Shown piece after piece: positions 1 through 8,978 of a stretch of DNA of 64,000 bases; the stretch's first letter is position 1, and each line of letters opens with the position of its first letter. Below the pieces are notes generated by a model. It had not been told where the DNA came from. It saw only the letters and a program-made list of their open reading frames with translations, and did no database searches. Source of the DNA: SZUA-584 sp964607965 (GTDB taxonomy: Bacteria > Bacillota > Clostridia > Christensenellales > SZUA-584). The DNA is taken from assembly GCA_964607965.1 (NCBI GenBank), contig CAZSMH010000001.1, positions 1 to 64,000 on the forward strand, given 5' to 3'. The position numbers and the translations under genes are program-made.

Positions 1-1087
<1,087 letters not shown>

Positions 1088-1269
1088 GTTATTATGTCCG
1101 CTCCTTGTTAGATACCTAGCTGTTATTATTATTATGGTAGCTTAAATGTTACGAAAAGTCAAAGAAACGTAACACATATGTAAAAATTACCGGTTCATGA
1201 AACAAAATTTAGCATTAAGAAATGATTTAGCAGTTTATTATTTAAAATGATTTCGGCGGTATGATGCAA

Positions 1270-1299
1270 ACAGGGTGACCGCCGTGCCGATCACCCTGT
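1270..1299 (-). terminator. Hairpin downstream of the nfn-like operon
   Basis: ACAGGGTGA (1270-1278) pairs perfectly with TCACCCTGT (1291-1299) around a 12-nt loop. It lies about 55 nt past the stop of the minus-strand GltA-like gene. The T-run after it on the minus strand is short (TTT), so termination is plausible but not a textbook case. The remainder of 1088-1354 holds no supported gene. Confidence 0.55.
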
Positions 1300-1354
1300 A
1301 ATAACTACTAAAATTACATTTATACTACAACCATTTAGCCAAAAACAGTTTTAA

Positions 1355-2749
1355 TTATTTCATCAAGTATTCATACATTGATTTTGCAGCAATTTTGCCT
1401 GCTCCCATTGCTAGTATAACGGTGGCCGCGCCCGAAACGGCGTCTCCGCCGGCAAATACGCCTTCAATAGAGGTTTCACCCGTTTCCTCATTTATTATTA
1501 TGCCACCCCAGCTTTGTGTTTTAAGCCCGGGCGTAGCTTCGCGCATAAGCGGGTTGGGGCTTTGGCCGATAGCAACAACAACCGCGTCAAGCTCGATATC
1601 GTATTCGGAGCCCTCAACAGGCAAAGGACGCCGCCGTCCTGAACTGTCCGGTTCACCAAGCTCCATTTTCTGAAGCGTCATGCCGCGCACATATCCGTCT
1701 TTTGTGCCAAGTATCGTTGTCGGGTTGACAAGGAACTGAAAATTTATACCTTCTTCTTTTGCATGCTCAATCTCTTCCGAACGCGCGGGCATCTCGGTTT
1801 CGCTGCGGCGGTAGACAATATACACATCGTCCGCACCCAGCCTTTTTGCGCATCTTGCAGAGTCCATAGCAACATTGCCGCCGCCGATAACGGCCACTTT
1901 TTTATGCCGTGCCACCGGGGTATCGAATTCCGGGAAGCGGTAGCCCTTCATAAGATTAATTCTGGTTAAAAACTCGTTAGCGGAATAAACTCCGTTTAGA
2001 TTTTCGCCGGGCAAGCCCATAAATTTTGGCAAACCTGCACCTGTACCTATAAATATGGCTTCAAACCCCATAGATTTTAAATCGTCTATGGTTAGTACCT
2101 TTCCCATCACCATGTTAGTTTCTATTTTAACGCCCATTTCCATAAGAGCATCTATTTCTTTTTGCACCAGCGCTTTTGGCAGACGAAATTCGGGAATACC
2201 GTAGACAAGCACGCCGCCCGCCGTATGGAAAGCTTCAAATACAGTTACATCAACGCCCATCTTTGCAAGGTCTGCTGCGCATGTAAGCCCTGCAGGGCCT
2301 GAACCGATAACTGCCGCTTTTTTGCCTGTGGGTTCTGCGCATTTTATAGGCCTAGAACCTTGTTTTATTGCATAATCTGAACAAAATCGCTCCAGCCGTC
2401 CTATTCCCACTGGTTCGCCTTTAATGCCGCGTACGCAGTATTTTTCACACTGGCCTTCCTGCGGACATACGCGGCCGCATATAGCAGGCAAACCGTTTGT
2501 CTCTCTTATCTTATTGTACCCTTCTATATATTTGCCTTCTGCAGCCAGCGCAATAAACTGTGGAATCTGAACATTAACCGGGCAGCCGGACACGCAGGGC
2601 TGATTTTTACACTGCAGACAGCGGAGAGCCTCGTTTTGTGCCATTTCCTCAGTATAGCCAAGTGCCACCTCATTAAAATTCTGAGCCCTTTTTTTTGCGT
2701 CCTGCTCCGGCATAACTGTCTTTTCAAGCTGCATATTGCGTTTGCTCAT
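1355..2749 (-). CDS. gltA: NADPH-binding GltA-like flavoprotein, NfnB-like large subunit
   Basis: The 464-residue product belongs to the glutamate synthase small-subunit family. An N-terminal Cys cluster (CLQCKNQPCVSGCP) and a second one (CGRVCPQEGQCEKYC) would hold two 4Fe-4S centres. An FAD Rossmann motif (VIGSGPAGLTCAADLAKMG), an NADP motif (VIGGGNVAMDSARCAKRLG) and a C-terminal GGDAVSGAATVILAMGAGK follow. No large GltB subunit is adjacent. The partner at 2746-3579 is a PyrK/HydG-like FAD/2Fe-2S protein, the gene pair typical of NfnAB, the electron-bifurcating ferredoxin:NADP+ oxidoreductase. The ATG at 2749 overlaps the upstream stop as ATGA, so I prefer it to the longer frame from 2776. 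Stand-alone glutamate synthase small subunit is the alternative name for the same fold. Confidence 0.85.
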   Translation of the reverse strand: MSKRNMQLEKTVMPEQDAKKRAQNFNEVALGYTEEMAQNEALRCLQCKNQPCVSGCPVNVQIPQFIALAAEGKYIEGYNKIRETNGLPAICGRVCPQEGQCEKYCVRGIKGEPVGIGRLERFCSDYAIKQGSRPIKCAEPTGKKAAVIGSGPAGLTCAADLAKMGVDVTVFEAFHTAGGVLVYGIPEFRLPKALVQKEIDALMEMGVKIETNMVMGKVLTIDDLKSMGFEAIFIGTGAGLPKFMGLPGENLNGVYSANEFLTRINLMKGYRFPEFDTPVARHKKVAVIGGGNVAMDSARCAKRLGADDVYIVYRRSETEMPARSEEIEHAKEEGINFQFLVNPTTILGTKDGYVRGMTLQKMELGEPDSSGRRRPLPVEGSEYDIELDAVVVAIGQSPNPLMREATPGLKTQSWGGIIINEETGETSIEGVFAGGDAVSGAATVILAMGAGKIAAKSMYEYLMK

Positions 2750-3579
2750 TTGTCTACCCCCGAAAAAAGATTGCAAGAAGCCTCCTCCTGTTTCTTATAC
2801 ATACCTTGTCTTCTTATGGCTTCGTCAAAGTCCACCTCATGACCGTCAAAGTCGGGTCCGTCGACGCAGGCAAACTTTGTTTTGCCGCCTACAGTTACGC
2901 GGCAGCCGCCGCACATCCCAGTGCCGTCTATCATAATAGGGTTCATGCTTATAATTGTTTTAATTCCGTACTGTTTTGTAAGGCTGGAAACAAACTTCAT
3001 CATAATCAACGGACCGATGGCAATTACAAGATCATAACTTTCGCCGGATTCTATCTCTGATTTTAGCGCATCGGTAACAAAACCCTTATTCCCGTTGCTT
3101 CCGTCGTCAGTCATTACAATAAGTTTGTCGGATACTGCGCCGACTTCGTCTTGCAGAAGTATCAAATCATTATTGCGGAATCCAATTATGCTTGTTACCT
3201 CAACTCCCAACGAATGCAGCTTTTTCGCCTGAGGGTATGCAATGGCGGTACCGAGCCCTCCGCCTATAACCGCGGCCTTTTTAACGCTTTTGTCAAAGTG
3301 CGAAGCTTTTCCGAGAGGACCGACAAAATCAAGAAGGGCATCGCCCTCTTTTAAAGTTCCAAGGTGAATAGTGGTTTTGCCGACTTCCTGAAAAATAATA
3401 GTGACGGTGCCCGCATTTGCATCGTAGTCAGCAATCGTCAGGGGAATACGTTCGCCCTGTTCGTTTATCCGAAGTATTATAAACTGTCCCGGCTGCGCTT
3501 TTTTTGCGATAAGCGGAGCGTCAATAACCATCAGTTTTACCTGATCGCTCAACACTCTTTTTTCAAGAATTTTGTACAC
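2746..3579 (-). CDS. FAD/2Fe-2S oxidoreductase subunit, NfnA-like
   Basis: A protein of 277 residues of the ferredoxin-NADP reductase/PyrK type. The beta-barrel FAD site motif RIPLTIADYD is near residue 45, a glycine-rich nucleotide loop (VIGGGLGTAIAYPQAKKL) sits in the middle, and a C-terminal Cys set (MCGGCRVTVGG, then FACVDGPDFDG) would bind a 2Fe-2S cluster. Together with the next gene it would form an NfnAB-type complex that uses NADH and reduced ferredoxin to reduce NADP+. The GTG at 3579 is chosen because GGGAG lies 8 nt upstream and it begins at the family's usual N-terminus (VYKILEKR); the open frame extends further to 3666 without a ribosome site. Older annotations call such proteins sulfide dehydrogenase subunit. 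Confidence 0.82.
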   Translation of the reverse strand: MYKILEKRVLSDQVKLMVIDAPLIAKKAQPGQFIILRINEQGERIPLTIADYDANAGTVTIIFQEVGKTTIHLGTLKEGDALLDFVGPLGKASHFDKSVKKAAVIGGGLGTAIAYPQAKKLHSLGVEVTSIIGFRNNDLILLQDEVGAVSDKLIVMTDDGSNGNKGFVTDALKSEIESGESYDLVIAIGPLIMMKFVSSLTKQYGIKTIISMNPIMIDGTGMCGGCRVTVGGKTKFACVDGPDFDGHEVDFDEAIRRQGMYKKQEEASCNLFSGVDK

Positions 3580-3794
3580 AGTAATTCTCCCTTTGGCTTT
3601 TATATTAGCTACAACGGACAATATTATAACATTTGGACAATAATAAAAAAAGTACAAAAAAAGCACGGCGGAATATAATAATTAAAAAATACAAATTTAA
3701 GATTTAGAGTTTAATAAATATTTCTTTTTATGTGACTTTATGATAATATATAGGAAATAAAATTTTTGTTTATTTTCAGGAGGAAATAAAATTT

Positions 3795-4649
3795 ATGAAA
3801 AAGCTTATTTTCATTTTATTAGTTGTTATTATGTTCAGTAATATTCTTGCAGGCTGCGGAGCGCCTTCGGCAGATCCNNNNNNNNNNNNNNNNNNNNNNN
3901 NNNNNNNNNNNNNNNNNNNNNNNNNNNNNNNNNNNNNNNNNNNNNNNNNNNNNNNNNNNNNNNNNNNNNNNNNNNNNCCGGAGCTTAAGACTGACGATGG
4001 TATAAACGCGCCAACCACGGGATATTCTGTTTCGGATTCTTATTCTCGGTATAATACTGCTAAGACTGATATGGTATCAAATATTTCTGATGCGCTTACC
4101 AGCAACAGTGATACAGTTTTTGTTTCACTAAAGCTGGCGGGAGTGTTTACAGCTGACATTAGCTTGGTGCCTGCTAGCCTTTTTGGTCTCGGACAGGAGG
4201 GCGTTGTTGCCGGTATGCAAGTATTTGGGCATACAGATGTCAAGTATACTGAAAACGGAAATAATTATACTATAGAGTATACTGATAGTGAGGGCAAAGT
4301 TTATTGCTTTAACGGCACATACGATGCATCTGCCGATTCTCTTATAACAAACGTGACGGAAAACGGCGTGGATATTATTTATTCGGAATATAGAAAGACA
4401 TCTTTCGGATATATTGGTCAGCATTACATAAGCAGTGAAGAGAGCTCTTTACTTTATCAATTTTCAATAAAAGGCAATGACGGTGTTATTGGTATATCTG
4501 AAGGAACGGCCAAACCTGCTGGGCTGACAGGCGGAGAAGCTGATGATTTTCCATCCAATTGTATTGAATGGTACGCTATTGATGGTAATACTGTCACCGG
4601 AAAAACTGCTGACGGTGCCGCGGTAAACTTTGAATACATTCCCGAATAG
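3795..4649 (+). CDS. Secreted lipoprotein of unknown function, interrupted by a gap
   Basis: The start has a strong ribosome site (AGGAGG) and encodes a lipoprotein signal: MKK, a hydrophobic run, then LAGC with the lipidated Cys near residue 22. After the gap an open frame runs from 3978 to 4649 without stops, rich in Ser, Thr, Asp and Tyr, ending in FEYIPE. I do not recognise its family. The two halves are in frame across exactly 100 N, but the true gap length is unknown, so their union is presumed, not shown. A terminator follows directly, so the gene is probably monocistronic. Confidence 0.7.
   Translation: MKKLIFILLVVIMFSNILAGCGAPSADXXXXXXXXXXXXXXXXXXXXXXXXXXXXXXXXXXPELKTDDGINAPTTGYSVSDSYSRYNTAKTDMVSNISDALTSNSDTVFVSLKLAGVFTADISLVPASLFGLGQEGVVAGMQVFGHTDVKYTENGNNYTIEYTDSEGKVYCFNGTYDASADSLITNVTENGVDIIYSEYRKTSFGYIGQHYISSEESSLLYQFSIKGNDGVIGISEGTAKPAGLTGGEADDFPSNCIEWYAIDGNTVTGKTADGAAVNFEYIPE
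3878..3977. other. Assembly gap, 100 N
   Basis: A run of exactly 100 N, the conventional placeholder for a scaffold gap of unknown size. It interrupts the lipoprotein gene. Confidence 0.99.
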
Positions 4650-4658
4650 AATAATATA

Positions 4659-4689
4659 AAAGCCTTCTTTATAAAAAGGAGGCTTTTTC
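4659..4689 (+). terminator. Rho-independent terminator between convergent genes
   Basis: AAAGCCTTCTTT pairs with AAAGGAGGCTTT through a short AT loop and is followed by TTTTCTTT. On the minus strand the hairpin is followed by TTTTATATTATT, so it can serve both the lipoprotein gene and the convergent mreB-like gene. Confidence 0.85.
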
Positions 4690-4742
4690 TTTACTCATAT
4701 GAGCCGCAAGAGTAACTAAATATAAAAAATAGATTCGTATGG

Positions 4743-5774
4743 CTATTGAGTCGGCTCGGCAGCAGGTTCGCGTTCGGGGATTGTTGCCACCATGCTTTCC
4801 ATAGCGATTCCAGTGCCTAAAGCTACGGCATCCAGCGGATGTTCGGCTCTGCGCACAGGCATTCCGGTTGCCTTTGCTACCAAACGATTTAGCCCGTGAA
4901 GAAGAGCGCCGCCGCCTGATAGAACGATGCCTTCGTCAATAATATCGGCAGCAAGCTCGGGAGGGGTTTCTTCCAGAACACTTTTTATTGCATCTAATAT
5001 GGAATGTGCGGTTTTTAACAGTGACTCGCGTATACCGGAGGATTCGACGGTGATGGATTTCGGCAGTCCGGTAGAAATATCTCTGCCGCGGACCTCCATA
5101 GTTTGTTCCTTACCTATATCAACAACGCCCCCGATTTTAACTTTTATTTCTTCGGCTGTGCTTTCACCGATTATCATGCTGTGATTTGTTTTTACAAATT
5201 TAATTATTGCTTCATCCATATGGTTTCCTCCAATACGGATAGAACGAGATGTAACAATACCGCCGAGAGAAATAATGGCTACTTCACTTGTTCCGCCGCC
5301 TATATCTACAATCATGCACCCTTTAGCCTGATTCGTATCAAGACCGGCTCCTATAGCGGCTGCCATCGGTTCTTCGAGAAGGACAGCTTCTCTTGCACCT
5401 GCCGCTTTTGCGGCTTCCTCTACTGCACGTTTCTCTATCTCGGTTATTCCGCAGGGAACGCATATAACAAGATGAGGGCTGCGTCTAAAAAAACTCTGCG
5501 GCATAGCTTTGCGGATAAAATATTTAAGCATTGCCTCTGTAGTATAAAAATCTGATATAACGCCGTCTTTCAAAGGTCTTATTGCTACGATTCCTCCGGG
5601 CGTACGTCCAATCATTTTGTGGGCGTCTTCTCCTACGGCGAGTATTTCGCGTCTGTTATTTTTCATCGCCACCACGGACGGTTCGCGCAGTATTATGCCA
5701 TTGCCTTTTAAGTATACAAGTGTGTTGACTGTTCCAAGATCGATACCAAGGCACGGCGCAAAAAAAGAAAACAT
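4743..5774 (-). CDS. mbl: MreB/Mbl-family actin-like cell shape protein
   Basis: 343 residues, the usual MreB length. The actin-fold signatures are all present: phosphate-1 loop GIDLGTVNTLVY near the N-terminus, phosphate-2 DIGGGTSEVAIIS in the middle, and adenosine motif LSGGGALLHGLN near the C-terminus. It would polymerise under the membrane and direct elongation machinery for lateral wall synthesis. mreC and mreD are not adjacent, which argues for an Mbl or MreBH-type paralogue rather than the mreBCD copy, but sequence alone does not settle the paralogue. A good ribosome site (AGGAGG) precedes the ATG. Confidence 0.9.
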   Translation of the reverse strand: MFSFFAPCLGIDLGTVNTLVYLKGNGIILREPSVVAMKNNRREILAVGEDAHKMIGRTPGGIVAIRPLKDGVISDFYTTEAMLKYFIRKAMPQSFFRRSPHLVICVPCGITEIEKRAVEEAAKAAGAREAVLLEEPMAAAIGAGLDTNQAKGCMIVDIGGGTSEVAIISLGGIVTSRSIRIGGNHMDEAIIKFVKTNHSMIIGESTAEEIKVKIGGVVDIGKEQTMEVRGRDISTGLPKSITVESSGIRESLLKTAHSILDAIKSVLEETPPELAADIIDEGIVLSGGGALLHGLNRLVAKATGMPVRRAEHPLDAVALGTGIAMESMVATIPEREPAAEPTQ

Positions 5775-5897
5775 CTACAGCCTCCTATTTTCGTTATTGT
5801 ATAATTCTTTCTATGTATGTTGGTTTTTATACATGTATTTGCAAAACTGCTTTTTGCCTGCTTAATATGAATAAAATTAATTTACATAAATTTATTA

Positions 5898-5925
5898 TTG
5901 AGTTATAAGAGAAATGATGTATAAT
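5898..5925 (+). promoter_or_regulatory. Sigma-A type promoter for the 86-residue protein
   Basis: TTGAGT at 5898-5903 and a perfect TATAAT at 5920-5925 are separated by 16 nt, about 35 nt before the start codon at 5961. Confidence 0.7.
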
Positions 5926-5960
5926 AGCCGGTAGACAATTCATCAAGGGAGGACGTAAAT

Positions 5961-6221
5961 ATGTTAAAACCTGAACAGGAAAAGACCTTAAAAGTACTCA
6001 TTGATATAGAAAAAGGTCTGCCTCAAGGAGTATCATTGACATTCGCGGTTGATAATCTGGTAGAAAATATGGATAAAGACGAATACTTAGAGTTATTGAA
6101 TTCTATACGTACACTGATAGCAGATGAATACCTTGCCAAGCATACGGAAAAAGAAACGAAAAACAGAATACCGTTTTGGCTGGAGATTACAAATCGCGGC
6201 AGGGAGTACAGGAAAAACTAG
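5961..6221 (+). CDS. Small conserved-looking protein of unknown function
   Basis: 86 residues, preceded by a perfect AAGGGAGG site and by a good promoter at 5898-5925, so it is very probably expressed. The sequence is charged and predicted mostly helical, with no signal peptide, Cys motif or membrane segment; the end (RIPFWLEITNRGREYRKN) resembles the wing of a winged-helix fold, but this is only an impression. It stands alone between the mreB-like gene and an AT-rich gene-free region. No function is assigned. Confidence 0.75.
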   Translation: MLKPEQEKTLKVLIDIEKGLPQGVSLTFAVDNLVENMDKDEYLELLNSIRTLIADEYLAKHTEKETKNRIPFWLEITNRGREYRKN

Positions 6222-6620
6222 GCATATGCATAAAACCAGTTATTAACAAGTATCAACAAGTAACAAAAAGGAACATAGCAGAACAACCATAACAAATAAG
6301 AACAATATGCAACATGAACGCACACTTTGCTGTTGCATGTTTTTTTATATACGACTATATAATTTAAACCTCGGATAACGAATAATAGCACTATATATGA
6401 TTAATTATTATATATAAATATTAGCATAACTCAATATATAGTATTATTGAATGATTTATATAAGATGTTTTCTATTAAAAAATATATAACAACATAAAAA
6501 TAACATAAAAGTAATTTGGTTTATTAAAAAAATCAGAGATGCAATCAAATGTTTGATAATGTAAGAATATGATTGAATTATATAATATAAAATAGAATAA
6601 TATACGTTAAAATACAAAAA
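6222..6620. other. AT-rich intergenic stretch without a gene
   Basis: About 400 bp of very AT-rich sequence between the 86-residue protein gene and maf. Apart from the weak terminator at 6307-6347 I see no open frame with a ribosome site, no tRNA and no clear repeat. Confidence 0.8.
6307..6347 (+). terminator. Probable terminator after the 86-residue protein gene
   Basis: ATGCAAC (6307-6313) pairs with GTTGCAT (6332-6338) around an 18-nt loop, followed by G and a run of seven T. The stem is modest but the T-run and position fit. Confidence 0.6.
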
Positions 6621-7184
6621 CTAAAAGCGCTTTAAAGTATCATAAAGAAGATTAAGCGGCAAACCCATTACATTAAAATAGCAGCCGCGGATACCTGTTA
6701 TGTGTTTTGAGAATTGCCCCTGTATACCGTAAGCGCCGGCCTTATCCATAGGCTCGCCTGTGGCGATGTAGGCGGTTATTTCGTCATCTGTCAGTTTGGC
6801 AAAACGTACGCGGGTAGACGCGGCAGCAGTGCATTGCTGCTTACCGTAAATTACGCAGATACCAGTTAATACCCGGTGTGTGCGGCCGGATAGAAGCCTT
6901 AGCATGCGCCTTGCATCAGCCTTGTTTACAGGTTTTCCAAGCGGTTTTGTGCCAAGAAAAACAAGAGTATCTGCTCCTATAACCAGGGCATCGGGGTAAA
7001 CAGATGCTATTTGAGCAGCTTTATCAAAGGAAAGCTTTTTCACCTGCTGAGCTGGTGTTCCATACGCCTTTTCTAAAACGGTGCTTGGCACAACATCAAA
7101 TTCGGGTATCAAATGGGAGAGCAGTTCTTTTCGGCGCGGCGATGCCGAAGCCAGTATAACGTGACGCCCGGTTAAATAATCCAT
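6621..7184 (-). CDS. maf: Maf-like nucleoside triphosphate pyrophosphatase
   Basis: 187 residues of the Maf/Ham1-fold family, which hydrolyses dTTP, UTP or modified nucleotides to monophosphates as house-cleaning enzymes. The N-terminal ILASASPRRKELL, the central VIGADTLVFLG, the LSGRTHRVLTG and the YGIQGQ motif are all present. It follows rnfB: the ATG at 7184 is one base after the rnfB stop (TAACATG), which suggests translational coupling since no ribosome site is seen. A GTG seven codons upstream (7205) is an alternative start inside the end of rnfB. Confidence 0.9.
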   Translation of the reverse strand: MDYLTGRHVILASASPRRKELLSHLIPEFDVVPSTVLEKAYGTPAQQVKKLSFDKAAQIASVYPDALVIGADTLVFLGTKPLGKPVNKADARRMLRLLSGRTHRVLTGICVIYGKQQCTAAASTRVRFAKLTDDEITAYIATGEPMDKAGAYGIQGQFSKHITGIRGCYFNVMGLPLNLLYDTLKRF

Positions 7185-7185
7185 G

Positions 7186-7968
7186 TTAAGCCACAGGGCC
7201 GGCACAGGAGGATTTTATTGTTGTTGCAGCCACTATAGTATTTTTTGGGCATACATCAACGCATACGCCGCAGCCAGTGCACTTATCGTAATCAATGACC
7301 GGAAGGTTATTTTCCATAGTTATAGCTCCTTGCGGGCACTTTTTGGCACAGAGAGAACAACCGATACAGCCGGCTTTGCAAACCGAGGTTACAGCTTTTC
7401 CTTTTTGTGTCGTGCGGCAGCTTACATATACGCTGCGGTTTTGAGGCATAATCACTATACCGTTTTTAGGGCATGCTTCTGCACATTTACCGCAGCCTGT
7501 ACATTTTTCCTCATCTACTGCTGCAAGCCCTTTCTCATTACGATATATGGCATCAAAAGGGCATACATGGGCACAGGTTAAAAGCCCGACGCATCCGTAT
7601 GGACACGCGGAAGGCCCGCCTGCAAGCATCGCCGCAGCGCGGCAGTCCGATATACCGGAATATTTATATTGAGTGACGCAGTTTTCCGAGTCTCCCCTGC
7701 AAAGCACGCGGGCGACCATTTTCTCGCCGGGCTGCGCATCAACGCCCAGAATTTCAGCAATAGAGGCCAGATTATCGCAAGAAAGAGCGCTGCACCGGGT
7801 AACATCTGCCTCACCGGATGAAAGTGCTTTTGCGAATCCGTCGCAGCCGGGATAACCGCATACGCCGCAATTAGCGCCCGGCAAAAGTTCTCTTATTTTT
7901 TCTATATTATGGTCGGTTTTTACCGAAAGCAGCTTTGAGGCTATTGCAAGCCCAAGCCCCAGAACAAG
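7186..7968 (-). CDS. rnfB: RnfB, ferredoxin-accepting subunit of the Rnf complex (5' end lost in gap)
   Basis: The sequenced part (about 260 residues) starts inside the N-terminal membrane anchor (LVLGLGLAIASKLLS). It continues with the RnfB-type cluster CGVCGYPGC and its downstream Cys, then four ferredoxin-like Cys sets (CVGLLTCAHVCP, CTGCGKCAEACP, CIGCSLCAKKCP, CTGCGVCVDVCP). RnfB would take electrons from reduced ferredoxin and pass them through the membrane flavin subunits to RnfC and NAD+, coupled to Na+ or H+ export. The start codon and first residues lie in the gap at 7969-8068. It is the last rnf gene before maf. Confidence 0.93.
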   Translation of the reverse strand, partial: LVLGLGLAIASKLLSVKTDHNIEKIRELLPGANCGVCGYPGCDGFAKALSSGEADVTRCSALSCDNLASIAEILGVDAQPGEKMVARVLCRGDSENCVTQYKYSGISDCRAAAMLAGGPSACPYGCVGLLTCAHVCPFDAIYRNEKGLAAVDEEKCTGCGKCAEACPKNGIVIMPQNRSVYVSCRTTQKGKAVTSVCKAGCIGCSLCAKKCPQGAITMENNLPVIDYDKCTGCGVCVDVCPKNTIVAATTIKSSCAGPVA

Positions 7969-8068
7969 NNNNNNNNNNNNNNNNNNNNNNNNNNNNNNNN
8001 NNNNNNNNNNNNNNNNNNNNNNNNNNNNNNNNNNNNNNNNNNNNNNNNNNNNNNNNNNNNNNNNNNNN
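7969..8068. other. Assembly gap, 100 N, across the rnfA/rnfB junction
   Basis: A run of exactly 100 N. RnfA is normally about 190 residues and only about 97 are present, so the missing sequence must include about half of rnfA plus the rnfB start. The real gap is probably about 300 bp or more. Confidence 0.98.
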
Positions 8069-8361
8069 GAAGGCACAAGCTTTTGCAGCGCCATCTCCAC
8101 CAGCTGAACAAGTGCCGCTATAACGAGTATAAACGCAATGGTCTGCATGTATTCTATTTTAAGCGGAACAAGCAGAAAATAATGAACAAGATATGATATT
8201 ACCGAAGCTAAAGCCATAACAAAAGTGACCGCAAAACCCATGCCTATAGCAGTTTCCACCTTTTTGGATACTCCGAGAAAGGGACAACAGCCGAGAAACT
8301 TTGATAGCACAAAGTTGTTTACAAATATAGAACCGATAAGTATAATCAGTAATTTCTCCAT
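8069..8361 (-). CDS. rnfA: RnfA, membrane subunit of the Rnf complex (3' end lost in gap)
   Basis: About 97 residues of the N-terminal half are present, with the typical SIFVNNFVLSKFLGCCPFLG motif and three hydrophobic segments. RnfA and RnfE are homologous, oppositely oriented six-helix membrane proteins that hold an inter-subunit iron-sulfur centre and form the ion pathway. The ATG shares one base with the rnfE stop (TGATG), indicating tight coupling. The open frame continues into rnfB only because 100 placeholder bases keep the frame; that is not a gene fusion. Confidence 0.93.
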
Positions 8362-8978
8362 CAGTGTGCTCCCTTCCTTTTACTCTTCACCATGGAAATC
8401 TTATTAATAGCGCCCAGCAGCAAACCTAAAGTGATAAAGCCGCCGGGTGGTTGAATCATCATCAGCATAGGTTTGAAGTTATCACCAAAGAGCTTATAAT
8501 TAAGCAGCGTGCCGTTGCCAATAATTTCGCGAAAGAAAGAAACAATCAGCAGAGCGCCTGTGAACCCCAGCCCCATGCCGACTCCGTCGAGCAAAGACGC
8601 TCCCACACTGTTCTTGCCCGCAAATGCCTCGGCGCGCCCTAGTATAATACAATTGACAACTATAAGCGGAATAAAAAGCCCAAGAGAATCATTTAGAGCG
8701 GGCAAATAGGCTTTCAGCAGTAGCTCTACAATTGTAACGAAAGCAGCTATAACTACGACATAAGCAGGTATTCGCACTTTGTCAGGTATAAAATTACGCA
8801 GCAGCGATATCACGACATTGGAGCCTACAAGAACAAAAGTAGCCGCAAGACCCATTCCTATGCCGTTTGATATGCTTGTTGTTATCGCAAGAGTAGGGCA
8901 CATTCCCAGCACCAGCCGGAAAGTGGGATTTTCGTTAAACAGACCGTTCTTTAATACGGCCATTGGTTTTGTCTTCAT
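8361..8978 (-). CDS. rnfE: RnfE, membrane subunit of the Rnf complex
   Basis: 205 residues with six hydrophobic segments, matching the RnfE/NqrD family. Motifs include the N-terminal NPTFRLVLGMCPTLAITTS, a mid-protein PLIVVNCIILGRAEAFAG and a C-terminal PPGGFITLG. It pairs with RnfA in the membrane core of the ferredoxin:NAD+ oxidoreductase. The start overlaps the rnfDG stop as ATGA, and its stop overlaps the rnfA start. Confidence 0.95.
   Translation of the reverse strand: MKTKPMAVLKNGLFNENPTFRLVLGMCPTLAITTSISNGIGMGLAATFVLVGSNVVISLLRNFIPDKVRIPAYVVVIAAFVTIVELLLKAYLPALNDSLGLFIPLIVVNCIILGRAEAFAGKNSVGASLLDGVGMGLGFTGALLIVSFFREIIGNGTLLNYKLFGDNFKPMLMMIQPPGGFITLGLLLGAINKISMVKSKRKGAH

Noticed and set aside
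5103..5555. 150-codon plus-strand frame opposite mreB/mbl
   Set aside because: A shadow of the well-supported minus-strand gene, with no ribosome site.
7186..8361. A natural RnfA-RnfB fusion
   Set aside because: The junction is a 100-N placeholder; both proteins are incomplete at it.
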